A stretch of DNA of 64,000 bases from Luteirhabdus salina (GTDB lineage Bacteria; Bacteroidota; Bacteroidia; Flavobacteriales; Flavobacteriaceae). The stretch covers positions 1 through 64,000 of the forward strand of contig JALAHT010000004.1 in assembly GCA_025384855.1 (NCBI GenBank). Direction: 5' to 3'. Every line of letters begins with the position of its first letter. Positions within the stretch are counted from its first letter, which is position 1. A program made the position numbers and the translations under genes. Below are positions 44,819-53,485 of the stretch, piece after piece. The notes under the pieces were generated by a model. That model ran no database searches. It was not told the DNA's origin and worked only from the letters and a program-made list of their open reading frames with translations.

Positions 44819-45396
44819 GCCGAGTATTTTTTATAAGCGCGATCCATTTTTAGGTCGTATTCGTTTTTAGCATAAGACGGGCCGTTGTACCGCTTAGCAA
44901 AACCTTCCCAATCCAATGCCTGAATATAGCGGGTTAATCCATTTTTCTTTATGAATCGTACAAATACCATTAAATTGTTCCGTTCACTTTGTGCTATGAA
45001 GAATGTAAAATCGAAAACATCCTTAAAGCCCAATGTTTCGGCATGATAGCCCATAATTTGAAAGGTTCCCCAACTTGCAGAGCGCATGGCTGCCTCTTCA
45101 TTTATTTTTACAGCTTTATTTAGTCTTTCATACTCTTCAATGCCGCCTTTGTAGTGGCCGCGCTCCCAATTGGGATAAAGTATATCCTCATTTCCATGGC
45201 GGTGCATGGTGGGGTCTATGTTCTGTTTTTCGAGTTCTCGCCAAAACTGGTGGCCCTCAAACAATATTTTTGGACTATCATCTGGAAGAAAGCCGCTTCC
45301 TTGACTCTCGACTTCGGCCACAGCACGAATTGCTGCCGTTTCGCATCCTAATTTTTTTGCCGCATCGGCATAGTCTTTTTGGGTTAGAGGTTTCAT
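44815..45396 (-). CDS. Endolysin, N-acetylmuramidase (DUF3380-type)
   Basis: This 193-residue protein matches the muramidase family that cuts the sugar backbone of peptidoglycan. Features are AAIRAVAEVESQGSGF with the likely catalytic Glu (28 or 30), ILFEGHQFWRELE (about 43-55), and SWGTFQIMGYHAE (about 107-119). It has no signal peptide, so it needs a holin to reach the wall. Holin-like genes lie upstream and a spanin-like gene downstream, each overlapping, so this is the lysis set. Confidence 0.87.
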   Translation of the reverse strand: MKPLTQKDYADAAKKLGCETAAIRAVAEVESQGSGFLPDDSPKILFEGHQFWRELEKQNIDPTMHRHGNEDILYPNWERGHYKGGIEEYERLNKAVKINEEAAMRSASWGTFQIMGYHAETLGFKDVFDFTFFIAQSERNNLMVFVRFIKKNGLTRYIQALDWEGFAKRYNGPSYAKNEYDLKMDRAYKKYSA

Positions 45397-45755
45397 TTTT
45401 TTGAACTGAATTTTGTTACGCGCCTAAATGCTTTTATAAAGCTATCGCAGCGGTGAAACTGGTAGCCCTTTACTATTACAAGCCCATCCACATAGAATAA
45501 AATGTAGATAGGAAGAAAAAGATCGAACATTCCATATCTTACGTCCACCGCCTTCACGCACAGATAGAAAAGCATAATAGTGGCGCGGATTATCATATAA
45601 GCCTTTACATGGCTCTTCATTTTTTTTCGCTCTATCCAAGCGCCAAATAATAGGTGTGCATAAAGCGCCATTAGTATGATCCACGTTAGTTCATGTACGA
45701 ATTCTGGCATGGAACGCAAATAATTGTTGATCGTGCTAAACATATCATTCTCCAT
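45393..45755 (-). CDS. Membrane protein of the lysis set, holin candidate
   Basis: I use ATG 45755; the longer frame starts at a TTG. The 120 residues contain about three membrane helices (near WIILMALYAHLLFGAW, IIRATIMLFYLCVKAV and LFLPIYILFYVDGLVIV) and a basic C-terminus ending KFSSKK, the usual features of holins. It overlaps the endolysin start by 4 bases and the upstream membrane protein by 11. Confidence 0.6.
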   Translation of the reverse strand: MENDMFSTINNYLRSMPEFVHELTWIILMALYAHLLFGAWIERKKMKSHVKAYMIIRATIMLFYLCVKAVDVRYGMFDLFLPIYILFYVDGLVIVKGYQFHRCDSFIKAFRRVTKFSSKK

Positions 45756-46176
45756 TACCTCCAAGTTTTCTGGCAATCCATTTGCCTAATTCTTTAAAAA
45801 GCCTGTCTATTACGCCATTTTTTTCCATAATCTTAGAGCGCACTTTCAATACTATTGGAAGTGAAAAAAGGCCGAGGATAAATGAGGTTATAAGCCCCAA
45901 CCAAACCGGAACCCAAGTACCTATACTTATTTCATAGCCTATCCATATTAATATAAGCGATAGGAATACCGTGGCAACAATATCCGCGCGCTTTGGGTTG
46001 TCTGCATTTTCATCTTTATAGAGCATGTAGATTGCCACGGGTGGAACAACAATGCCCATCAATAAAAATTTAAGGGCAATATCGTTGAACTGGCCATATA
46101 CATCAACCATTGGAGCGGCATATAGGGAAAGCCAACTAAAGGTGAAAATGTAAATGAATAGAATCTTTAACTTCAT
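45745..46176 (-). CDS. Prophage membrane protein, unknown
   Basis: This 143-residue protein has a likely N-terminal signal (MKLKILFIYIFTFSWLSLYAAP), then about three membrane helices and a basic C-terminal region (MEKNGVIDRLFKELGKWIARK). It may be a second holin or an antiholin. No family is recognised. Confidence 0.55.
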   Translation of the reverse strand: MKLKILFIYIFTFSWLSLYAAPMVDVYGQFNDIALKFLLMGIVVPPVAIYMLYKDENADNPKRADIVATVFLSLILIWIGYEISIGTWVPVWLGLITSFILGLFSLPIVLKVRSKIMEKNGVIDRLFKELGKWIARKLGGNGE

Positions 46177-46200
46177 TAGGTCTGTTTTACTTATTATGGC

Positions 46201-46398
46201 TTAGGAATCCTGTTTTTTGGTTTCTCTAAATGCCATTTTGTTTCCAATAACCACGATTGCCGCAGCTACAAATTTTAGTACGCCTTCATGTTCTTTGCTT
46301 ACGAACGGAATGGCATCAAGCATTTGCGTTTCGTGTAGCGCAACTACAGCCATCCAAATAGCGGTCATGATCGTTACAAATAGATTGGTTTTCTTCAT
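46201..46398 (-). CDS. Small prophage membrane protein (65 aa), holin-like
   Basis: It has two hydrophobic helices (about 5-22 and 40-54) around a short polar loop, with basic ends (MKKTN, RETKKQDS). Size and layout fit class II holins, but the neighbouring larger membrane proteins are equally good candidates. Confidence 0.55.
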   Translation of the reverse strand: MKKTNLFVTIMTAIWMAVVALHETQMLDAIPFVSKEHEGVLKFVAAAIVVIGNKMAFRETKKQDS

Positions 46399-46400
46399 AT

Positions 46401-47123
46401 CTAAATCCTTAAAAGTTTATGGTGAATGTATGCGCGACCCCAATTGTAGTTTGGGTTTCCGGGCGCTGCCCACATATTAAACCGATAGCGGCACTCCGTG
46501 GTCTCGATATATCCCTGCTCCACATAGCCATAGGCCACGTATACAATTACATCGTCGAATGGGGTAGGGTTGGGGTACACTTCTGAATAGGAGCAGGTAA
46601 TATATCCCATTTCATAAATATTTCCGTTGGGTCTTGGGTACTGCGCACCGATGGAAAACTTCCTACTAGCCTCTTCTATCGTAAAGCCGTTACGCGTCAT
46701 ACGGATGCCAATGTAAGCGCTTGGGTTGGCATTGGAGGTGGCAATACCGAGTGGAATGTTATATTCTGTTCTAATTATTGCGGTAGTGTTGGCGGGTATG
46801 ATTACCGTTGCAAGGTGGCCGATATCTATCGCATCGTTAAGTTGAAAGCCATTAGTGGCAATATAGTCTACAGGGGTGCTGGAAACCAACGTTACGCTTT
46901 CTGCTGCGTTTATGATTCCACTGCCGGAAGTATCTGAGTAGCCTACATTACCATCGTTATCCACAACCAAATATCTATCTGATACCATTGGTTCTAACCC
47001 ACGAACGCGTAAAGTATATTGACCAGGAATAGTATCGATGTCCAACATTGCCGTTGGGCTTGTGGTTCCTATCCCGACCTGTGCGAGCGATATGAATGGT
47101 AGTATGTAGATTAATCTTAACAT
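46401..47123 (-). CDS. Prophage tail fibre-like protein with signal peptide
   Basis: I use ATG 47123, just inside the end of the upstream gene (7-base overlap), because it opens directly with a signal peptide (MLRLIYILPFISLAQ). The 240-residue product continues QVGIGTTSPTAMLDI, a motif common in Flavobacteriia adhesins and phage fibres, then a beta-rich C-terminal domain ending RAYIHHKLLRI. A cleavable signal on a phage fibre gene is odd and may mean it is exposed on the lysogen's surface. Confidence 0.55.
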   Translation of the reverse strand: MLRLIYILPFISLAQVGIGTTSPTAMLDIDTIPGQYTLRVRGLEPMVSDRYLVVDNDGNVGYSDTSGSGIINAAESVTLVSSTPVDYIATNGFQLNDAIDIGHLATVIIPANTTAIIRTEYNIPLGIATSNANPSAYIGIRMTRNGFTIEEASRKFSIGAQYPRPNGNIYEMGYITCSYSEVYPNPTPFDDVIVYVAYGYVEQGYIETTECRYRFNMWAAPGNPNYNWGRAYIHHKLLRI

Positions 47124-47461
47124 GATGTTGCTGTTCCTAAAGTTTCCGTTACACTGTTCCATTGTCTTGCTATGCTTCCATCCGAGTAATAATTAGAAAA
47201 AGCTTTGTTTGTCATAGCCTCGTTTTGCCATATCATCGTAGCATCGGCAAGTGTTGGGGCATCCAAATAATAAGTAGACACCGCACCAAAACCATAGTAA
47301 AAACAAGCGTTTGACGCAGAATTAACCCCAGCCAAACTAACTGCATACGGCCCGCCACCGCCACCTGTTGGTTTCTCAAAAACTAAATCCGATCCATGAT
47401 AGGCTTTAATAACTTCATCGCTTCCAATATTAGCTTTTGATATGTTTTTAAAAACAGTCAT
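47117..47461 (-). CDS. Prophage small tail-fibre or appendage protein
   Basis: This 114-residue protein starts MTVFKNISKANIGSDEVIKAYHGSDLVFEK, a pattern seen at the start of short phage appendage proteins, then a Gly5 linker and a Ser/Asn/Tyr-rich C-terminal domain. It overlaps its neighbours on both sides (4 and 7 bases), within a run of small fibre genes. Exact role unknown. Confidence 0.55.
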   Translation of the reverse strand: MTVFKNISKANIGSDEVIKAYHGSDLVFEKPTGGGGGPYAVSLAGVNSASNACFYYGFGAVSTYYLDAPTLADATMIWQNEAMTNKAFSNYYSDGSIARQWNSVTETLGTATSC

Positions 47462-47655
47462 ATGATCAAATACAAAGTGTTAGCGTCAGCTGGCGAAAGT
47501 GCATCGTATTCCGCTTGCGTGCATCTAACTATCTTTTTTACAGCACTACCAGTAAAGCTTCCCTGGTCAGTATTGCGTACAGCTTCACCGCGTAATGTAT
47601 TGAACTCGGTTGCTATTCGAGCTGATAAACTTCCTATTTCAGTTTCAAAACTCAT
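47458..47655 (-). CDS. Small tail-fibre module (65 aa)
   Basis: It begins SFETEIGSLSARIATEFNTLRGEA, related to the start of the 201-residue gene just upstream (TQNLATRVATEFKLIKNYL), and ends CTQAEYDALSPADANTLYLII, a motif common at the end of small phage fibre proteins. It shares one base with the upstream stop. The two look like products of a duplicated module. Confidence 0.6.
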   Translation of the reverse strand: MSFETEIGSLSARIATEFNTLRGEAVRNTDQGSFTGSAVKKIVRCTQAEYDALSPADANTLYLII

Positions 47656-48260
47656 TAAGTTAGTCCTGCTTCAAAGGTTGTGACAAAATTTGTGGTTGGA
47701 TCACCAACTTCAGCTTTACTATAGACATCAATATTGTTTCTAGCCTGTAATTTTTGAGGCTCGGTAAAAGATTGAGCCTGTGTTGCCGAGACCAAGCCAT
47801 TGTCTGCTTGAGCTAAAGCAACTATTTGGTCTGCTAGGTCGCTTAGATCTTCACCTTCAAGTGCAGCGGTAATGGCAGCTGTAATTTCAGTGTTTATCTT
47901 TGATGAACTCCATGTTGTGCCGGAGGCCGTAGCTGCATCATTGATGATGTTCGCAACCAAAGCATTAACAGCAGATGTGAAATCCGATATTGTTGAAGAT
48001 AACTGTGTTCCAGTATGGTTTGAACGGGCAAAAGCATCGCCCTGAACACTTTGGGGGTCGTAAGTTGCAGCGCTCATTCCACCACCAGAAGCAGCATCGG
48101 CCGTTGCCTTAACCTCATTGATTGCTGCAACAATATTGTCTGCAGCAGTTTGGAGTGCTGAAACATCGCCAGTTCCACTTCCCGATAAATAATTTTTTAT
48201 CAGTTTAAATTCCGTAGCAACTCGGGTTGCTAAGTTTTGGGTATTAACGTCGTAACTCAT
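47655..48260 (-). CDS. Tail fibre protein
   Basis: This 201-residue Ala/Thr/Ser-rich protein has a helical start (TQNLATRVATEFKLI), a central coiled region (LQTAADNIVAAINEVKATADAA), the fibre motif FARSNHTGTQ, and a C-terminal NNIDVYSKAEVGD. These are standard features of trimeric phage fibres. It overlaps the next upstream gene by 4 bases. Confidence 0.68.
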   Translation of the reverse strand: MSYDVNTQNLATRVATEFKLIKNYLSGSGTGDVSALQTAADNIVAAINEVKATADAASGGGMSAATYDPQSVQGDAFARSNHTGTQLSSTISDFTSAVNALVANIINDAATASGTTWSSSKINTEITAAITAALEGEDLSDLADQIVALAQADNGLVSATQAQSFTEPQKLQARNNIDVYSKAEVGDPTTNFVTTFEAGLT

Positions 48261-48511
48261 AATAATGCATTGTTAAATATTAATGTCAAATCTTGTCCCG
48301 CGGGCAACTGACTTGCCGAAACATTATGGGGATTATTTTGATTAAGCTTATGGCTTTCAATCTCCTGCCTAGCAAAAGCATCTATAGCGCTTTCCGAAAT
48401 CTCCATAACCATTGTAGTTTCGGTAACGGAAACATCCATCTTCATTTCAACACCACCGTCGTTTATGGTGTACTGTGTAGCCTGTTCAATATTTTCAACT
48501 ACGAACGTCAT
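48257..48511 (-). CDS. Small tail protein with NPHNVSASQ fibre motif (84 aa)
   Basis: The product has an N-terminal beta region (MTFVVENIEQATQYTINDGGVEM) and the motif HKLNQNNPHNVSASQLPAG, close to the NPHGVTAAQVG repeat of phage side fibres. One base overlap with the upstream gene indicates a coupled fibre operon. Confidence 0.6.
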   Translation of the reverse strand: MTFVVENIEQATQYTINDGGVEMKMDVSVTETTMVMEISESAIDAFARQEIESHKLNQNNPHNVSASQLPAGQDLTLIFNNALL

Positions 48512-48840
48512 TATTGAAAGCTGGGTATTATGTTACACTTCAGTACGTCCGACTTATCATACTCCCCGAAATAGCAGAAGATGTAAATACTACCATTTGC
48601 ATAGGCTTTATAGTCGTTGCCGACCAATGTTACCGTAATAACATTTCCTGAAACAGATAGGCCAATACCTTCCGACAGCTCCTTTATCATTTTCTTATCT
48701 GGACCGGTACCGTCTGACACATACGCCTTTGGCTCTGCCACGAATACATCTTCATCTGCCTTTGTTACCGTAAACACCTTTGTTCGGTGCGTTGGCAGGT
48801 CGCTAATGCATTTTATTTTTATATTTTTTTCGTAGGACAT
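48511..48840 (-). CDS. Small prophage tail-associated protein (109 aa)
   Basis: The protein is beta-rich (KVFTVTKADEDVFVAEPKAYVSDG; GNVITVTLVGNDYKAYANGSIYIF), with no signal or membrane helix. No family is recognised. It follows the tail spike gene by 22 bases and leads the small fibre genes, so it may be an adaptor or capping protein. Confidence 0.55.
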   Translation of the reverse strand: MSYEKNIKIKCISDLPTHRTKVFTVTKADEDVFVAEPKAYVSDGTGPDKKMIKELSEGIGLSVSGNVITVTLVGNDYKAYANGSIYIFCYFGEYDKSDVLKCNIIPSFQ

Positions 48841-48862
48841 AAAAATTATATGAATTATTTAA

Positions 48863-51800
48863 TTAATCGGGTATATAACTGAAACGAATCCATCCCCTGT
48901 TGCCGCTTCCACTATAAGCGGTATCGTCAAACATTCCATCCTGTAGACGCTCCAAATTGAACGACGTACCGTTGACCTGAATCTTGTTCTCGGTAATTCC
49001 AGCAGGGCTAGTTGAGTTCCTGAATGAGTATGAACTGAAATCGGTCAATATGTTGTCAAGGTCATCCACTATCGTAACGTTCATGTGTCTAATGGTCAAG
49101 AACTCATCCGTTGAAAGACCATGCGTTACAGCCTTTGTATCATCGGTGTCCATATCCCACTCGCCAATCTCCAATTCCCTATAGACCCTGTTTGATTCAT
49201 CAGGAACCTGATCCAGTTTCCATGCAATCCTTTGGCTAAAGTCAACCCCATCCGTGGGTAATAGGTTACTGTAAAAGGCAACCTCGCCCGTTCCACCGTC
49301 AACACTTTCGACCTTTCCTAGAACCGTGTAAATATCATCCACTCCCGTACCGCTGTAAGGCTCGAAATCAAGCTGCACCTTTCCAAACACAAAATCATCG
49401 CTAGTGTAACCAAGTGAGCCACCAGCAGGGGTAAACGTGTAAAGCTCTGTTCCTACATCATAGGACACGGTTCGGTTACTGCTTTCCTGAAGGTTTGCAT
49501 CCTGCCAAGTAACGTCCTCATCCTGATACTGAATTGTATCAAGTTTTGTTTCGTTCCTAACGCCTACCGCAAAAGAACTTCCGATATTGATTATATTGGA
49601 ATCGAGATAACCATTTATAACCAATAGCTTATCAACGTTAAACACAAGTGGTTCAGAATCGCCCCCTACCGTTACACTTGTATTAATCATAGCTACCGTT
49701 GTAGCGGTCAAGATAGATGGGTTTACATATTTTTTAGTGGGGTCTGTATATTCGGATAGCTTTATTGTAGAATTGACAATACCAATCGGATATTTATTAA
49801 GGATAGAATACCCTATACCATAAAGCGCCTCTGCATACACGTTCACAAAGTGTGCAAATGATATATTACCCGCATGGTTGAACATCCAAGCGCAGCCGTC
49901 GGCAATCTTTAGGTTGACCACTTCTGGCATCACACCTTGTTGCTTTCCATACTCTGCAGTATTGAAGCAATACTTTAAACGCTTCATGTCGCAGTTTATT
50001 ACCGAAATCCTACGGCTCTGAGCCTGCCCGACTATTATACCATTTACGGCATTATTAATCTCAACATCATCAATGGTAATACTGTCGCCCTGAAAACCGG
50101 TACTGTTTGGCGTTATCGCCAATCCGTTTTCATAACCCTTTACCGTACATTTTTCAATTCTTATCTTAGAGGAAAGAACAGCATCCGCGCTATAATATTC
50201 CTCATATCCAACATAACCACCGTCTGGGGGTACCTCTGTTCCAAATGGGTCGATAACGATACCGCACATCGGGGCATATCGCTTGCTATTAGGTGCTAGT
50301 GTTGCTGTTGTTTCACTGATAAGATCGTAAATATCGTAGTCGGTTTCACGCTCACCCTCAAAGACAATGTTTTTGAAATTAACGCCCCTTGCACCTTGAA
50401 TACAAGCAGAAAACGGAAGCTGTGAAGTGTTCTTAATTACGCTAACACCACCATAACCTGCGTTACCGTATGGCATGATGCCACCTTCTAATTCAAGGTT
50501 AAAGAAACTGCCTGGGTTTAAAAATATCAATGGGTTTTCGATAAAGAACTCGCCCGCACCAATCTTTATCTTAGAACACCCCTCGCTTTCGAGTATAGTG
50601 TCAAAAGCCTTTAGTATTGGCACTGAGTTGTCGAACGTATCGTCATTTGGGGTCGCCCCGAACCATTCCGCACGCACAAAATCGCAGTTAACGCCCGTAA
50701 CGGTCATGTCATCGCCAAATATCTGCTCATAGGTATCAGAAATACGGCCTCCGTTAAAGTCAATTGTTCCGTTTGAAAGCCTCCCTCCTTGGAAGTCAAG
50801 CTCCACCCCATCGGGAAGTGTTATACTTGCTCCGCCAAGGTCTTGAAATTGTTGGATTATAAACTTTGAGTTTTGATAAGAACTTGGAATGTCTGTCCAA
50901 TCAAAATTTGATGGGATTTTTATTTCTCCTCTTTGTGTAGCGCTGGAAAGCCTATTGCTCCCTGTTATCTCTACCCACTCGCCATTCTTTCTACCATAAA
51001 TAGCCTCGTCTATAGGGGCGTCTAAAATACCCCCAGCGGCTTCTTCTTTAGAAATTTGTTTATAATCGGGATGGTCGGCATTTGTTGTGCCTAAATATTC
51101 AAAATATGCATCGCCATTTTCAATATCTGGATGACCTGAAGCATCTTCAACAAAATGAATTTCCCCTTTCTTTTGATTGGGTTGGTCAAGATATAGCGCG
51201 GCCATCGTGGTATGCTTCTGCTCGTCCGCGATGTCCACCGTATCGGAATATTCTATTTTTGCGGAACCGTCTGCCTCTTGGGTTATTTTGAAATTATCTC
51301 CAAATGTTAGCTTTAGTAAGCTGTCAAATTGTGAATCTGAATCTACTAACCTAACTTTTATAAAGGTTATCAATGAATCTGCCATTGTAGCATCGGATGG
51401 GAAAGCCTTAAAATCTGATAACTCGGTAGATGGATTACCCGTTCCAATTAAATTATTTTCCCCTTTGTAAAGCCATAATTTTTCTTCATCATCCTGCACT
51501 GCTTTATAGACCAGTGGAAATGGTTGTATATTAATTGTAGATGAATAAGCGTCCGCTGCGGTGTTTATTTGATCACTACCAATATCGCCCAAATCAATTG
51601 AATCGGCGGCAAACGTTCTCGAATCAACAGGAAATAATGGCTCTAAATCTTTTTCCGTAAGTGTAAATCCTGTACCTACAAAAATCTCGGAATTGCCATC
51701 AGGTATTAAAGGTGTTTTAAGCCTAAAAGATTCGGTAACAATTGAAAAATTGTCGCCGCTAGTAACTGAATATCCTCCACTTGGCACTGCTACGATACGT

Positions 51801-52483
51801 ATGGTATAGAAGTAAATGTTCCTTCCCAACGGAAGAACTGTTTTATCCCAAGCGTTTATTGCAGTAGCCACCTTGGAAATGGTTTCTCCAGATGCCTTGG
51901 GGTCTGTTTCCACATATTTGTAATAGGAGGGTAGATTGGAAACCGCACCTTTTAGGGTTGCCAACCATTCTTCCTCTGTACCCAAAAAACCATTTGTAAC
52001 CGCCACCTGATATGCAGAGGCTCCGTTTACGCCATCTTTGCCAACTTCATTATATTGGTTATTGTACCAAAGGTGGAGTTTTTTTGGGGTGGTGGCTATA
52101 TAGAATACATTTCCCTCCCCGGTTTCAGGAAAATCGGTCTTTTGGGGATAATACTTAATCTTATCCTGAATGTCTTTTGAGACCCAAGAACCTGACTTAT
52201 ACTGAATCGTATCGGTCGGGTTTCCTGCCGGGTCGGTAATTATAGCGAAGTCGTTTTCTTCGGGTTCGGGATATTGTGTTTCTAGCAAACCCTGTGATGT
52301 AAAGAAGCCCAAGAATTTAGCTTTTGTCTTTAGACCAAAAAGCTGATCAATTAAATCAGCGTGGTTTTGAGCCAATAGCGCTATTTCTCTGAAATCTTCG
52401 GCGGTTGCCTCTTTTGTTCGGTCTACCGAAGGATTAACATTAATCTTGTTTAAAAGAAAATTACTGGGTTTTGAGGCCTTCAT
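48863..52483 (-). CDS. Tail spike with pectate-lyase-like beta-helix
   Basis: I start at ATG 52483 (a TTG lies one codon earlier). The 1206-residue protein has an N-terminal virion-binding region (about 1-60), a GKDGVNGASAYQVAVTNGFLG segment (about 170-190) common in phage appendages, a middle region (about 200-500), and a right-handed beta-helix of the pectate lyase kind (about 560-900) with LPDGVELDFQGGRLSNGTID. The final part (about 950-1206) is a beta-rich trimerisation or binding domain. It probably degrades or binds a surface polysaccharide and so sets host range. Confidence 0.8.
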   Translation of the reverse strand: MKASKPSNFLLNKINVNPSVDRTKEATAEDFREIALLAQNHADLIDQLFGLKTKAKFLGFFTSQGLLETQYPEPEENDFAIITDPAGNPTDTIQYKSGSWVSKDIQDKIKYYPQKTDFPETGEGNVFYIATTPKKLHLWYNNQYNEVGKDGVNGASAYQVAVTNGFLGTEEEWLATLKGAVSNLPSYYKYVETDPKASGETISKVATAINAWDKTVLPLGRNIYFYTIRIVAVPSGGYSVTSGDNFSIVTESFRLKTPLIPDGNSEIFVGTGFTLTEKDLEPLFPVDSRTFAADSIDLGDIGSDQINTAADAYSSTINIQPFPLVYKAVQDDEEKLWLYKGENNLIGTGNPSTELSDFKAFPSDATMADSLITFIKVRLVDSDSQFDSLLKLTFGDNFKITQEADGSAKIEYSDTVDIADEQKHTTMAALYLDQPNQKKGEIHFVEDASGHPDIENGDAYFEYLGTTNADHPDYKQISKEEAAGGILDAPIDEAIYGRKNGEWVEITGSNRLSSATQRGEIKIPSNFDWTDIPSSYQNSKFIIQQFQDLGGASITLPDGVELDFQGGRLSNGTIDFNGGRISDTYEQIFGDDMTVTGVNCDFVRAEWFGATPNDDTFDNSVPILKAFDTILESEGCSKIKIGAGEFFIENPLIFLNPGSFFNLELEGGIMPYGNAGYGGVSVIKNTSQLPFSACIQGARGVNFKNIVFEGERETDYDIYDLISETTATLAPNSKRYAPMCGIVIDPFGTEVPPDGGYVGYEEYYSADAVLSSKIRIEKCTVKGYENGLAITPNSTGFQGDSITIDDVEINNAVNGIIVGQAQSRRISVINCDMKRLKYCFNTAEYGKQQGVMPEVVNLKIADGCAWMFNHAGNISFAHFVNVYAEALYGIGYSILNKYPIGIVNSTIKLSEYTDPTKKYVNPSILTATTVAMINTSVTVGGDSEPLVFNVDKLLVINGYLDSNIINIGSSFAVGVRNETKLDTIQYQDEDVTWQDANLQESSNRTVSYDVGTELYTFTPAGGSLGYTSDDFVFGKVQLDFEPYSGTGVDDIYTVLGKVESVDGGTGEVAFYSNLLPTDGVDFSQRIAWKLDQVPDESNRVYRELEIGEWDMDTDDTKAVTHGLSTDEFLTIRHMNVTIVDDLDNILTDFSSYSFRNSTSPAGITENKIQVNGTSFNLERLQDGMFDDTAYSGSGNRGWIRFSYIPD

Positions 52484-52524
52484 CAATCAATATTTTTTAT
52501 GAAACTACTTTTTGTATACAGTTG

Positions 52525-52537
52525 AAAAAAGGACAAC
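52525..52537 (-). promoter_or_regulatory. GTTGTCC-T6 element upstream of the tail spike gene
   Basis: From the preceding stop codon the minus strand reads TAAAACGTTGTCCTTTTTT, nearly the same as the copy at 41362. It lies about 40 bases before the spike start. Confidence 0.55.
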
Positions 52538-52540
52538 GTT

Positions 52541-53485
52541 TTATACACTTAAAAGGCTACCGGTATTATGTGATGGATCGTTATATTGGGTAGCTTCGCG
52601 TGACGCATATTCTGTAAATACATCGTCATTTTCCGAAACGAACAGTACTAAATCCTTTGCCAGTGCGTTTGCTTCTTCCATCTTCAACCTATGAAGGTTG
52701 TACAGCTTATCTTCTGTCAGCTGTTGATGCTTTTCCCCAGGAATCTCGACAGTGGCCACAAACATTCCGTTGGGCGTAAACAAGAAAGCACCTTCGTTGG
52801 CGACCTCTGCAACGGTAAACGCAACCTGTGCGCTTTGAGCAATCGCTAAAGCATCCTTTGCTACTTGGGTTGCCTCTGCCTTTATCTTGGCAACTGTTTC
52901 CGAACCTAGCAATCCTTCGAAATACTTTCTTTCGGTGCGTTTAATAAATGGGCGGAGCTTTAGGAATGTCCTTCTGCTGTTTTCGATGTTAAAATCTGAA
53001 TCGAATTGTCCGGTGGTACGAACAAAAAATTCTTTGAAAATCGTGTAGGCACTAGAGGAAGTCCAATCTGAAAAATCGGCGGCGTTTCCTTCCATTATTT
53101 CCAATGCCTCATCTATCGCCTCGTTTCCGGCATTCAACAGGCTTCTGCGCAAGTCTCGAATCTGCCACCACTCTGCAGGGGTTGAATTTTGGTTTGTCGA
53201 TATATGGAAGCCATTGTCGCTTACTTGAACCACTCCAACGAATGTGTAGGAGAACATTGCAAGATTACTGGAGGCTTCTTGTAACAGGATTAAAACCTCG
53301 CCCAATGTTCCGCTAGCAGAGGAAGATGTGCCTACTAGGGTTTCGTACTGAGCATTTCCTATTACGGGTTTTATAAATTTACGTTCCGCCTTAACCACGT
53401 ATGGTTTTAGCTGTTCGAACTCCATATTGTAGTTCACCGTAACATGAAGGCGAAAGGTTTCTATATTTTTTACGAGTGTACTCAT
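52541..53485 (-). CDS. Head-tail connector-like protein (DUF6712-like)
   Basis: This 314-residue protein contains two similar helical halves, each with a KPYVVKAERKF / RPFIKRTERKY motif (about 27-37 and 178-188). This repeated layout matches the DUF6712 family found beside portal genes in Bacteroidota phages. It starts where the portal gene stops (one base shared), so a role in joining head and tail is likely. Confidence 0.65.
   Translation of the reverse strand: MSTLVKNIETFRLHVTVNYNMEFEQLKPYVVKAERKFIKPVIGNAQYETLVGTSSSASGTLGEVLILLQEASSNLAMFSYTFVGVVQVSDNGFHISTNQNSTPAEWWQIRDLRRSLLNAGNEAIDEALEIMEGNAADFSDWTSSSAYTIFKEFFVRTTGQFDSDFNIENSRRTFLKLRPFIKRTERKYFEGLLGSETVAKIKAEATQVAKDALAIAQSAQVAFTVAEVANEGAFLFTPNGMFVATVEIPGEKHQQLTEDKLYNLHRLKMEEANALAKDLVLFVSENDDVFTEYASREATQYNDPSHNTGSLLSV

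Noticed and set aside
46401-52483. A diversity-generating retroelement acting on the tail genes
   Set aside because: No reverse transcriptase gene and no template/variable repeat pair with A-biased changes is visible in the window.
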